Origin: Spirosoma sp.
GTDB lineage: Bacteria; Bacteroidota; Bacteroidia; Cytophagales; Spirosomataceae
Reading direction: 5' to 3'
Length of the DNA: 6,073 nt
Assembly (NCBI GenBank): GCA_028288385.1
Contig: JAQBNX010000522.1
Coordinates: 1-6,073, forward strand
Below are positions 1-6,073 of this stretch, one piece after another. Every line of letters starts with the position of its first letter. Positions within the stretch are counted from its first letter, which is position 1. A program made the position numbers and the translations under genes. The notes under the pieces are model-generated. The model worked only from the letters and a program-made list of their open reading frames with translations, was not told where the DNA came from and searched no databases.

Positions 1-1
1 A

Positions 2-25
2 AACATTGAGTATTTCTACGGTTAA
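2..25 (+). CDS. Possible 3' end of an upstream + strand gene
   Basis: One + strand frame is open from the window edge and gives the tail NIEYFYG followed by TAA at 23-25, 20 bases before the left arm of a strong terminator that faces this direction. The placement fits a gene that ends just before its terminator. The piece is far too short to identify a product. A second frame stays open to a TAA at 45-47, which touches the stem, and is less likely. The existence of some + strand gene to the left is inferred mainly from the terminator. Confidence 0.3.
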   Translation, partial: NIEYFYG

Positions 26-45
26 TAGGAAAGCTAACGACCAAT

Positions 46-117
46 AAGCAGGAGGGGAAGCTGAGAACGTCGGCGTTAGCAAACGTTCTCAGCTTCCCCT
101 CCTGCTTTTTTAGTTTT
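46..117 (+). terminator. Strong intrinsic terminator with perfect 25-bp stem
   Basis: Bases 46-70 and 83-107 are perfect reverse complements (25 bp) around a 12-base loop at 71-82. The right arm runs straight into a T-rich tract at 106-118, interrupted only by AG. This is the form of a rho-independent terminator for a + strand transcript entering from the left. The - strand gene that ends at 117 reads into the same stem from the other side; there is no T tract after the stem in that direction, so termination of the - strand operon is possible but less certain. The loop also contains a 7-base complement of the sequence just before the stem. Confidence 0.85.
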
Positions 118-1208
118 TATTTCAACGTCAATAAATACCCAATCGTAAAGTTTGCATCCCAGTCGAATACAAACTGGTTGGTGCCGGTAGCCTCGGCAAT
201 GGATTTGTAAATGACCAGACCCGCCTTCGATTTCGCGTTTTCCAGTTTATAAGCCGAAGGTGCGTCCAGCGTTGTGTATCGTTCCTTATTTTTTCGTACG
301 GCTTTAGCCAGTTCAAACGGCACTCCACCAATAATGAAGCAGGTTTTGCGATGGTCAGCAGGTATTTGTTTCGCTTTTGCCTTCACTTCGGCAGCAACAG
401 TTTCGTCGCTGGTGTTGTTTTCGTAGTATTTAGCTCCATACGTCTCCAGAGCCCTGGTTGTGCCACCTTCTTTCCACGAGATTTTGGTGTTGCCCGAGCC
501 GATGTCCACCACATACGAATTTTCTTCGTAGTCGGCGGGTAGCACCGAACGCAGACCCAAGGCACCTTCTTTTTCCGGTGTTACGGTATTGACCACGTAG
601 TTCAGCGACTTCAGCGCCCTGATAATCTTCTGCGTTCCCTCGGCTTTGATAGCGCCTGAACTGACCACAAAATGAATGTCGCGCCCGCCAACACCAAAGT
701 CAAGCATCTTACCGATGTAGCTCTTTAGACCCGTCCGGATGTCGGCGTCCGAGGCCATGTTTTCCATAACGAGGCTATTACCAAATTCGGCTTTCTCGAG
801 CTTCCACCGCTTCTGATCGTCAATCCGGATGATGAACGAGTTAAAACCACTGGCCCCTAACTCCACAACTCCCTTCAGCTTGCCATTCTGGGGAGCCGGA
901 GGAGTGTAGGTAAATGCCGGGCGCGGGCCATTCGTGCTGGCATTGTCAGACGACGAACCCCCCGATGACCCACCTTTGTCCGACGCAGCCGATTCTTCGA
1001 CCGATGCCGACGCGGTTTCATTGTCGGCGCGGGGCATTGTTTCTGACTCCTGGTATTTGGTGTTGTTGTCTGATTCCTGAGTTGTGTTGTTTTTGGGCGC
1101 GAGTTTGCGAAGTGCATCGTTGCCGCCAAAATAACGGAATCCGAAAAAAGCAGCGGCCAGGACGAGGGCCGTGATGAGCAGCCGACCGGCTACGGTTAAA
1201 CGTTGCAT
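117..1208 (-). CDS. Membrane-anchored actin-fold (Ppx/GppA-like) protein
   Basis: This 363-residue protein starts with a hydrophobic segment (about residues 7-24), followed by a low-complexity Ser/Asn/Glu-rich linker (about 38-110) and a C-terminal domain (about 111-363). The domain shows the pattern of the ASKHA (actin/Hsp70/sugar kinase) fold in its Ppx/GppA phosphatase form: a phosphate-1-like strand and turn VVELGASGFNS (114-124), VVSSGAIKAEG (181-191) where Ppx has its T-A-x-R-x-A segment, a Glu-containing PEKEGALGL (211-219), the phosphate-2-like VVDIGSGNTK (233-242), and a late FIIGGVPFELA (291-301). The first acidic residue is Glu116 where the family usually has Asp, so activity may be altered. 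The fold assignment is by motif; substrate and activity are unknown. Charges flanking the hydrophobic segment (R3, R9 before; R25, R34, K35, K39 after) do not clearly fix the topology, though nucleotide use would need a cytoplasmic domain. It is the last gene of a likely three-gene operon. A PilM/FtsA-like relative is the main alternative. Confidence 0.72.
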   Translation of the reverse strand: MQRLTVAGRLLITALVLAAAFFGFRYFGGNDALRKLAPKNNTTQESDNNTKYQESETMPRADNETASASVEESAASDKGGSSGGSSSDNASTNGPRPAFTYTPPAPQNGKLKGVVELGASGFNSFIIRIDDQKRWKLEKAEFGNSLVMENMASDADIRTGLKSYIGKMLDFGVGGRDIHFVVSSGAIKAEGTQKIIRALKSLNYVVNTVTPEKEGALGLRSVLPADYEENSYVVDIGSGNTKISWKEGGTTRALETYGAKYYENNTSDETVAAEVKAKAKQIPADHRKTCFIIGGVPFELAKAVRKNKERYTTLDAPSAYKLENAKSKAGLVIYKSIAEATGTNQFVFDWDANFTIGYLLTLK

Positions 1209-1220
1209 ATTATTAACGAG

Positions 1221-1308
1221 TGAAAGAGTGAAAGAGCAAAGGATTGAAAGAGCAAAAGAGTAAATGAGCGCAGTCTTGCAAACGCTCTTTCGCCCATTCG
1301 CTCTTTCA
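1221..1308 (-). repeat. Intercistronic TGAAAGAG repeats forming an imperfect hairpin
   Basis: The gap between the two - strand genes contains TGAAAGAG at 1221-1228, 1229-1236 and 1245-1252, and its inverted form CTCTTTCA at 1301-1308. Bases 1245-1270 and 1283-1308 form an inverted repeat with 20 of 26 positions complementary and a 12-base loop (1271-1282). In the - strand RNA, three of the six mismatches become G-U pairs, giving 23 of 26 pairable positions; in the + strand RNA only one does. The hairpin therefore suits the transcribed direction. It lacks a clean U tract, so it may act as an mRNA stabiliser, processing site or partial terminator rather than a full terminator. It could also be a member of a dispersed intergenic repeat family. 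Confidence 0.65.
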
Positions 1309-1316
1309 TAAATGAA

Positions 1317-2360
1317 TTAATCTAAAAGATTTCGGTAACCTGCGTCCTTCGACGGATTAGCCTGACCGGGAATCGGTGCCGTAATGGGGTTAGCCCTTGG
1401 CGCATCCAGCGAATCCGTACTGGGTTGCACCAGCTTAAATTCGCCTTTGTTATAAGCTTCCAGCAGGGCTTCGCCTTTGTCGGACAGGATACCGTTCTGA
1501 ATGTCGACGCCGTTAATAAAGTCCATTGACAGGTCCATGGCCCTTTTCATTTCGCCTAGTTTCATGCTCATGTCGTCCTGAATGTATTCCATCGACTGAT
1601 CGAAATAAAACCGCTTGTCGGGGTCGCCTTTGAAGATGCTGACGGCTGTTTTGAGCGCGCTTGAGCTTTCCTTCACAATCTGGTATTCCGTTTCCTTAAG
1701 CCGGACTTTAATTTCGGTTTCCTTGATGATGTAATCGGCGCTCTGGTTTACCTTCTCCATGAACGCCAGTACGGTTTTCATGTTCCGCTGGAGGGGCAGC
1801 AGCTTCTCGTTCATTTCCTGTAAACCGGCTCCTTCAATGGTTGCAAGCTGAGCGGCTTCCCGCATGCCCGGCTTTTCGTTCATGGAATTCGCCTTGTTGG
1901 CTTCGGCGAATTTCTGCTTGCTGGCTTCGTTGTTTTCGTTAATCTTTTTGTTCAGCTTCACCAACTGCCCGGCCAGCGTGTCAATCTGTCCCTGCATCTT
2001 TTGCCGCTTATCTTTCAAATCCTGCACGTAGATTTTCATGATGGCAATCGGGTTTAGTTGAATGACCGTACCGGTAATGCTGCGCATCATGGACTTAAAC
2101 AGAAAGAACACCGCCGTTCTGACATCGCGGCTGGTGAAAAGAAAAATCAGCACACCAAGCGCCCCAAGCAGCAGCGACAGTTCGAGGATATTGGAGGTAG
2201 CCCGGATTAGAAATTCGATGATCCGGTTAAAATATACCAGCCCCAGACCAGCCAGTCCGGCCAGCACAATCATACCGAGTACACCCTCTGGACGGCTCCA
2301 GAACGAACGTTTTTCAACGTCTGTGCTGCCGCCAAGTTGAGAAAAATCAGGAGTTGCCAT
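1317..2360 (-). CDS. Membrane protein with long helical coil, unknown function
   Basis: I do not recognise this 347-residue protein as a named family. A short polar N-terminus is followed by hydrophobic segments at about 26-44 and 57-76; a third moderately hydrophobic stretch (about 81-105) may be membrane-embedded or amphipathic. From about 110 to 245 it is highly charged and helical with heptad-like spacing (KMQGQIDTLAGQLVKLNKKI), then a further helical part (about 250-305) and a Pro-rich tail ending in GYRNLLD. The helical region loosely resembles PspA/IM30 proteins in length and composition, including a phenylalanine-led helix FDQSMEYIQDDMSMKL (253-268), but no diagnostic motif proves kinship. 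The coil probably lies in the cytoplasm, since no signal peptide is seen. The gene follows the coiled-coil gene at 2476 by 115 bases without a recognisable promoter and precedes the actin-fold gene, so co-transcription is likely. The start has no Shine-Dalgarno sequence, as is common in Bacteroidota. Confidence 0.75.
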   Translation of the reverse strand: MATPDFSQLGGSTDVEKRSFWSRPEGVLGMIVLAGLAGLGLVYFNRIIEFLIRATSNILELSLLLGALGVLIFLFTSRDVRTAVFFLFKSMMRSITGTVIQLNPIAIMKIYVQDLKDKRQKMQGQIDTLAGQLVKLNKKINENNEASKQKFAEANKANSMNEKPGMREAAQLATIEGAGLQEMNEKLLPLQRNMKTVLAFMEKVNQSADYIIKETEIKVRLKETEYQIVKESSSALKTAVSIFKGDPDKRFYFDQSMEYIQDDMSMKLGEMKRAMDLSMDFINGVDIQNGILSDKGEALLEAYNKGEFKLVQPSTDSLDAPRANPITAPIPGQANPSKDAGYRNLLD

Positions 2361-2475
2361 TAGTTTGAGTTAAAGTGTTATTTGTTGTAAAATCAAGATG
2401 TTGACGCGGGTTCAATGGTTTCTGTCGACGGGTTGGCCAAATAGAACGGTTGCTACCGTCAGAACAGGGTGCTTT

Positions 2476-3189
2476 CTATTTTAGATACTGCGTAATTTTA
2501 CCGATGTCGCCCTTGATCTGGTCCGTAAAGTGAGCATACGTAGTCTCGTAATTCTGCCGGTTCTGCGTAATCTTCGCACTTTGTTCGGCCACTTCGCCAT
2601 TAATGGCCGTCAGCCGGTTGTTGTTGGCGTCGATCTGCTGCTGAATCGCCAGCAACTGCTTCGCTAAGGACTCGTTCTCGGTTTGCAGGCGCTTCTGTTC
2701 GTTCTGTAATCCACCCACCCGCTCGGCCACAGCTGCTTCCACACTTTTACCAAATGCATCGCGGTCTTTGTTGAGGGCCGAGATGAACTGGTTAGCTGTG
2801 TTCGTAAGCGTCGATACGTCGGAAGTGCCGGCCAGCGCTTTAAAACTGGCCCACGCTGCCTGATACTGCTTATCTTCGGTTAGGCCCAGGTTAGACAGGC
2901 TGCGCAGTGTCTCGCGGAACTCGAAGTAATCAGGTCCCGGCGGGTTGTTCTGGCTCAGTACGTCGGCAAAATGCTGGGCAAACTTCGGATCGATGGTGCC
3001 GGGTGCTGCACTTGCCGGTCCCGGACTGACCGTTGTCGTGCTAACCGGCGGCCGGGGTGCTGCCGGCGCTGGCACACCAGGAGACACCGCCCCGGTAGCT
3101 GGCGCACTGGCCGCAGAAGGGCCAGCTTCGTCTTCTTTAATAAAGAAACCCAGAATTTTTCGGCCAATGGATTGATCGGACTCGGGCAT
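2476..3189 (-). CDS. Soluble coiled-coil protein with Pro/Ala linker, unknown function
   Basis: The 237-residue protein has four visible parts: an N-terminal amphipathic segment SIGRKILGFFIKEDE (7-21); a Pro/Ala/Ser/Thr-rich linker (about 22-66); an alpha-helical region (about 67-155) with the pattern GPDYFEFRETL (85-95); and a Gln/Asn/Leu-rich coiled coil (about 158-215) that ends in a helix closing with DIGKITQYLK. There is no signal peptide or membrane segment; the N-terminal helix could dock on a membrane or on the neighbouring membrane protein. I chose the start at 3189. An ATG three codons earlier (3198) is equally possible, while the frame open to 3348 gives a Cys/Trp/Arg-containing sequence unlike the rest and runs through the probable promoter. 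It is the first gene of the likely three-gene operon. I do not recognise a named family; the shape would suit a scaffold or adaptor. Confidence 0.75.
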   Translation of the reverse strand: MPESDQSIGRKILGFFIKEDEAGPSAASAPATGAVSPGVPAPAAPRPPVSTTTVSPGPASAAPGTIDPKFAQHFADVLSQNNPPGPDYFEFRETLRSLSNLGLTEDKQYQAAWASFKALAGTSDVSTLTNTANQFISALNKDRDAFGKSVEAAVAERVGGLQNEQKRLQTENESLAKQLLAIQQQIDANNNRLTAINGEVAEQSAKITQNRQNYETTYAHFTDQIKGDIGKITQYLK

Positions 3190-3218
3190 GGGTATCATCG
3201 TGTTAGTGTAAGACTTGG

Positions 3219-3250
3219 CAATGTTACAAGGTTCAGGCCAAACCCACAAT
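3219..3250 (-). promoter_or_regulatory. Candidate promoter of the three-gene operon
   Basis: On the - strand, ATTG (3250-3247) is followed after 20 bases by TAACATTG (3226-3219). This resembles the Bacteroidota -33/-7 pattern TTTG, 17-23 bases, TAnnTTTG, with one mismatch in each element. Transcription would begin roughly at 3210-3214, leaving a short leader before the ATG at 3198 or 3189. No better match was seen in the gaps before the second and third genes. Confidence 0.35.
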
Positions 3251-3391
3251 ATTCGTTTAGGCCGAACGGTTGCCGGACAGGACAAATTGCTGTGGGAAAG
3301 GACGGTTTCTGAGTTTGTGGTTTGTGATCGACTCCTCACACCAGCCATCTGACTGATGGAATAAGGCAGCAGACAGTCACCAACCTGAAAA

Positions 3392-4057
3392 TCACAATAA
3401 ACTATCCTTCAACTTATCGGCCATCCGCTCGCGAAATTTTTCAACTTTGGGCGTGGAGACCGAGCGGACATAGAGTTCATTCGGGTGGGTATAATAGTAG
3501 CCCTGGTGATAGACTTCTGCGGGATAAAACACCTTGAACGGCTGGACCTGCGTTACAATAGGACGGCTGTAGTGGCCTGATGCATTCTCCTGCTGAATGG
3601 CTGCTTCGAGGGTAGCTTTTTCGCCGGGAGTGCGGTAAAAGGCAATTGAACGGTACTGCGTTCCCACATCGGGTCCCTGCCGGTTGAGCGACGTAGCGTC
3701 GTGGCTGATAAAAAAAGCCTTAACCAGCGTACTGTACGGAATGACCGCTGGATCATAATACACCTGGATGGCTTCAGCATGACCAGTCTGCCCCGATCCC
3801 ACCTGCTCGTAGGTTGGGTTTGCCAGGTCACCCCCGGCATAGCCCGACACTACGTCCCGAACGCCCAGCAGCGACTCAAATTGGGCTTCGGTGCACCAGA
3901 AACAACCGGCCGCAAACGTTGCAACGGCCTCGCCAGGTTTCAGGGCAGCTAGCTTGGTCGGGCTGGTATCAATGCGGGTGTCGGAGGTGCTCGGCGACTT
4001 TTGCTGACAACCACTAATGACCATTACCAGCAGAATAAACAATGCAAGTGATTTCAT
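3392..4057 (-). CDS. msrA: Peptide-methionine (S)-S-oxide reductase MsrA, lipoprotein form
   Basis: MsrA reduces the S-epimer of methionine sulfoxide in proteins, repairing oxidative damage. The core motif GCFWCTE lies at residues 51-57, with Cys52 as the expected nucleophile and Glu57 as the conserved acid. Further family blocks are YAGG (73-76), SGQTGHAEAIQVYYDP (88-103), LNRQGPDVGTQYRS (124-137) and FYPAEVYHQGYY (177-188). The N-terminus MKSLALFILLVMVISGC is a lipoprotein signal with lipobox ISGC and lipidated Cys17, so the enzyme should be tethered to the envelope and act outside the cytoplasm. Apart from Cys17, only Cys52 and Cys55 are present; there is no C-terminal resolving cysteine, so Cys55 is the candidate resolver. 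I chose the ATG at 4057 because the signal begins exactly there; the longer frame to 4081 would need a TTG codon. It is divergent from miaE and separated from the downstream coiled-coil gene by about 200 bases. Confidence 0.96.
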   Translation of the reverse strand: MKSLALFILLVMVISGCQQKSPSTSDTRIDTSPTKLAALKPGEAVATFAAGCFWCTEAQFESLLGVRDVVSGYAGGDLANPTYEQVGSGQTGHAEAIQVYYDPAVIPYSTLVKAFFISHDATSLNRQGPDVGTQYRSIAFYRTPGEKATLEAAIQQENASGHYSRPIVTQVQPFKVFYPAEVYHQGYYYTHPNELYVRSVSTPKVEKFRERMADKLKDSLL

Positions 4058-4093
4058 TAAGGAATAGTTATAGCTTGACAACTGCTAATGAGG

Positions 4094-4123
4094 GTTGGTG
4101 GTTGCGTTTCTGGTCTAACTTTG
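4094..4123 (+). promoter_or_regulatory. Bacteroidota-type promoter of miaE
   Basis: A perfect -7 element TAACTTTG (consensus TAnnTTTG) lies at 4116-4123, and GTTG at 4094-4097 gives a -33 element with 18 bases between its TTG and the -7 element. The expected start of transcription near 4130 leaves a leader of about 40 bases before the miaE ATG at 4170. The element sits in the divergent gap shared with msrA, for which I found no comparable match on the - strand. Confidence 0.65.
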
Positions 4124-4169
4124 CCATTGCCATTCCTGGCTAAAGCCGCGAACGTATAACTAACTGGTC

Positions 4170-4766
4170 ATGTCACTAACCACCCTTGGTCTTGAGCTGC
4201 CCACCGACCCACGCTGGGTTGATATCGCCCAAATGAACATTGGCGATATTTTGATAGACCACGCCTGGTGCGAACAGAAGGCGGCTTCGTCCTGCATATC
4301 GCTCATTGTCATGTATACCGATAAAACGACGTTGGTGGAAATGCTGACGCCCATCGTTGCCGAGGAGTGGGGCCATTTTCAGCGGGTATTGAAAGAACTC
4401 CGTAAGCGGAACATAGCGCTGGGTCGGCAACGAAAGGATCTATACGTCAATGAACTAAGGGTAAGGCTGCGTCGGTCCACTAGCGATCAGCACGAGCAGA
4501 TGATGGACAACCTGCTCATTAACGCCCTGATTGAAGCCCGGAGTTGCGAACGCTTCAAGCTACTCGCTACCCACATCGCCGACGACAGCCTGCGCCGGTT
4601 TTACCACGAACTAATGGTGTCGGAAGCAGGGCACTATCGCGCTTTTATCGAATTGGCCGAAACGTACCTGCCTGCCGAACGCGTCCGGTCCCGGTGGAAA
4701 GAGTTTCTGAGTGTCGAAGCCGACATTATAGCGAATATGGCCCTGCGTGGCGACCGAATGCATTAA
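4170..4766 (+). CDS. miaE: tRNA 2-methylthio-N6-isopentenyladenosine-37 hydroxylase MiaE
   Basis: MiaE is an oxygen-dependent di-iron enzyme that hydroxylates the isopentenyl group of ms2i6A at tRNA position 37, next to the anticodon. The 198-residue protein has the ferritin-like four-helix pattern with the expected metal ligands: Glu35 within LIDHAWCEQKAA (28-39), the ExxH pair Glu66/His69 (EEWGHF), Glu122 or Glu127 within EARSCERF (122-129), and the second ExxH pair Glu152/His155 (SEAGHY). Length and motif order agree with full-length MiaE. The ATG is preceded in frame by a TAA three codons upstream, which leaves little choice of start; no Shine-Dalgarno sequence is seen. A good promoter lies about 50 bases upstream. 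The family acts on a base made by MiaA and MiaB, neither of which is in the window. Confidence 0.95.
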   Translation: MSLTTLGLELPTDPRWVDIAQMNIGDILIDHAWCEQKAASSCISLIVMYTDKTTLVEMLTPIVAEEWGHFQRVLKELRKRNIALGRQRKDLYVNELRVRLRRSTSDQHEQMMDNLLINALIEARSCERFKLLATHIADDSLRRFYHELMVSEAGHYRAFIELAETYLPAERVRSRWKEFLSVEADIIANMALRGDRMH

Positions 4767-4952
4767 TTCTGCTCAAAAGCGTCTTTAAATCAAGGTATTA
4801 GACTGGTATAGAATTAAAATAGACGAGGCTTGTTACAAGGAGATCGATGAATTTGTCGCTTGGTATGGACAATAGTCGGTGGGGACTGGGTTATCTTTAC
4901 TGACTATCTCTTCTGACCGACTACCACATTGCCTGTCGGCGTAGCCACCTGA

Positions 4953-6073
4953 ATGACGTTTCTTCAACAAACCGCCCAGCGCATCTTCGACACTCACGGC
5001 CCCAGCCTGAGCGACGTGTGGGTGATATTGCCCACGCGTCGGGCTGTGTCGGTGTTCCTGGACGAACTGGCTGCGCTTTCCGACCGGCCATTTCTGGCCC
5101 CCCATACCCTGGCCGTTGATGACTTCATTACGCAGTCGGCGGGGGTACAATTAATTGATTCGGTAAGCCTCCTGTTTGAACTCTACGAGGTATTTCGGGA
5201 AATTGACCCGCTGGTCGAATTCGAGCAGTTCATCGGCTGGGCGTCGGTGTTGCTGGCCGACTTTGACCGCATCGATCAGTACCGCATTGACACCCACGAG
5301 CTATTCAGCTACCTCACGGCCGCCAAAGCGCTCGAACGCTGGCAGGTCGATATGCCCGCGTCGGCGAAGCCGATTGTTGAAACGCCTGGTACGTCGCGCT
5401 ACTTCAGGCTGTTCGAAAACCTGCACACCGCCTACCACGCCCTGCACCAGCGCCTGACGGCCCAGAACATGGCTTACCGGGGCATGGCTTACCGGCTGCT
5501 GGCCGACAACGTAGAGTCTTTAATTCGGGACAATACAGCCTATGAACGGGTATATTTTGTGGGCTTTAATGCCCTCAGTGCCGCCGAGGAACACATAATC
5601 CGGGTGCTGGTAGACGCCCAAAAAGCCGAACTGTTCTGGGACGCCGACCCTTATTACCTTGATGATACCCGGCAGGAGGCCGGTGATTTTCTGCGTCGCT
5701 ACCGCGACAACGGCTGGATGCTCTCGCGAGACAATAAAGAAAACATCCGGTACGAGTTCAACAACCTGCTTGGTACCGAAAAAAACATCCGGGTGGTGGG
5801 CGTTCCCAATGCCAGTATGCAGGCGAAGGTGGCTGGCAAAATCCATCAGGAGTGGAGCGAGCTGGATAAGGCGCCGGGAGGCAACCGCTCCGGCAAAACC
5901 GCTATTGTGCTGGCCGACGAAACGCTGCTGGTGCCGGTGTTGTATGCGCTGGACGAAAACGTGACCGACTTGAACGTAACGATGGGGCTTTCGCTGCGGT
6001 CGTCGCTGCTGTTTACCTTAGTCGATACGTTGTTTGAGATGCAGCGAACAGTGCACGAGTTTCGCACCAAAGA
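4953..6073 (+). CDS. AddB-like PD-(D/E)XK nuclease family protein, N-terminal part
   Basis: An open frame from the ATG at 4953 runs 373 codons to the window edge without a stop; an in-frame TGA lies directly before the ATG and fixes this as the earliest start. The sequence matches the Bacteroidota AddB/RexB-type proteins that pair with an AddA helicase-nuclease in double-strand break repair: VWVILPTRRAVSVFLDELA (22-40), PFLAPHTLAVDDF (46-58), FIGWASVLLADFDRIDQY (93-110), YFVGFNALSAAE (201-212), AELFWDADPYY (225-235), TAIVLADETLLVPVL (316-330) and NVTMGLSLRSSLL (341-353). No P-loop is present near the N-terminus, unlike Firmicutes AddB. The C-terminal PD-(D/E)XK nuclease and any iron-sulfur cysteines would lie beyond the window, so nuclease activity cannot be judged here. 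It follows miaE by 186 bases in the same direction; no convincing promoter or terminator was found in that gap. Confidence 0.87.
   Translation, partial: MTFLQQTAQRIFDTHGPSLSDVWVILPTRRAVSVFLDELAALSDRPFLAPHTLAVDDFITQSAGVQLIDSVSLLFELYEVFREIDPLVEFEQFIGWASVLLADFDRIDQYRIDTHELFSYLTAAKALERWQVDMPASAKPIVETPGTSRYFRLFENLHTAYHALHQRLTAQNMAYRGMAYRLLADNVESLIRDNTAYERVYFVGFNALSAAEEHIIRVLVDAQKAELFWDADPYYLDDTRQEAGDFLRRYRDNGWMLSRDNKENIRYEFNNLLGTEKNIRVVGVPNASMQAKVAGKIHQEWSELDKAPGGNRSGKTAIVLADETLLVPVLYALDENVTDLNVTMGLSLRSSLLFTLVDTLFEMQRTVHEFRTK

Noticed and set aside
3199..3348. N-terminal extension of the coiled-coil gene by about 50 codons
   Set aside because: The extension has a composition unlike the rest of the protein and overlaps the candidate promoter; the natural starts are the ATGs at 3198 and 3189.
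3345..3359. Hairpin CCATC-TGACT-GATGG after msrA
   Set aside because: A 5-bp stem without a U tract is too weak for a terminator call.
4058..4081. TTG start giving eight extra residues to MsrA
   Set aside because: The lipoprotein signal begins precisely at the ATG at 4057, and the extra residues would sit in front of the signal.
4892..4899. TATCTTTA as a -7 element for the AddB-like gene
   Set aside because: The last base differs from consensus and no TTG lies at a proper distance upstream.
4873..4923. Inverted repeat TAGTCGGT / ACCGACTA before the AddB-like gene
   Set aside because: The stem is only 8 bp with a 35-base loop and no T tract, so neither a terminator nor an operator can be supported.
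5469..5495. Direct repeat ATGGCTTACCGG, twice with a 15-base period
   Set aside because: It encodes MAYRGMAYR inside the coding frame, where a similar G-x-A-Y-x-G-M-A-Y-R stretch is expected in the family; it is too short to be a mobile or regulatory repeat.
5520..5846. Open frame of 108 codons antisense to the AddB-like gene
   Set aside because: It is a shadow of the strongly supported + strand coding frame and has no recognisable features of its own.
5877..5900. Walker A-like GGNRSGKT in the AddB-like protein
   Set aside because: It matches the GxxxxGKT pattern, but it comes before a beta strand (AIVLAD) instead of between a strand and a helix, and sits in a linker-like stretch, so it is most likely a chance match.

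Overview
The window reads as a chromosomal segment from a Bacteroidota bacterium, most likely of the Cytophagales/Spirosoma type. Three things suggest this. The base composition is close to balanced. Gene starts mostly lack Shine-Dalgarno sequences, and there is a clear Bacteroidota-type promoter (TTG, 18 bases, TAACTTTG) in front of miaE. The rightmost gene is the Bacteroidota form of an AddB-like nuclease/helicase subunit. The genus is a guess; the phylum is fairly safe.

Layout: the first ~110 bases hold the possible tail of a + strand gene and a strong terminator with a perfect 25-bp stem. From 117 to 4057 four genes lie on the - strand. Read in the direction of transcription they are: a lipoprotein methionine sulfoxide reductase (msrA, 4057-3392); a soluble protein with an N-terminal helix, a Pro/Ala linker and a coiled coil (3189-2476); a membrane protein with two or three hydrophobic segments and a long helical coil (2360-1317); and a membrane-anchored protein with an actin-fold domain resembling Ppx/GppA phosphatases (1208-117). 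At about 4060-4170 the direction switches. Two + strand genes follow: miaE, a di-iron tRNA hydroxylase (4170-4766), and the first 373 codons of an AddB-like PD-(D/E)XK nuclease family protein (4953 to beyond the window), whose annotation is easily missed because no stop codon falls inside the window.

The three genes at 117-3198 are the part I cannot assign to a described pathway. Their order, shared strand, lack of internal consensus promoters and combination of an actin-fold domain with two coiled-coil proteins suggest one envelope-associated module, perhaps for stress sensing or membrane maintenance. That role is inference. An imperfect hairpin built from TGAAAGAG-type repeats lies between the second and third gene and folds better in the transcribed direction.

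msrA (repair of oxidised methionine in the envelope), miaE (oxygen-dependent tRNA modification) and the AddB-like gene (double-strand break processing) are ordinary housekeeping or stress genes with no obvious functional link to each other. No tRNA, rRNA, CRISPR array, transposase or phage gene was seen.
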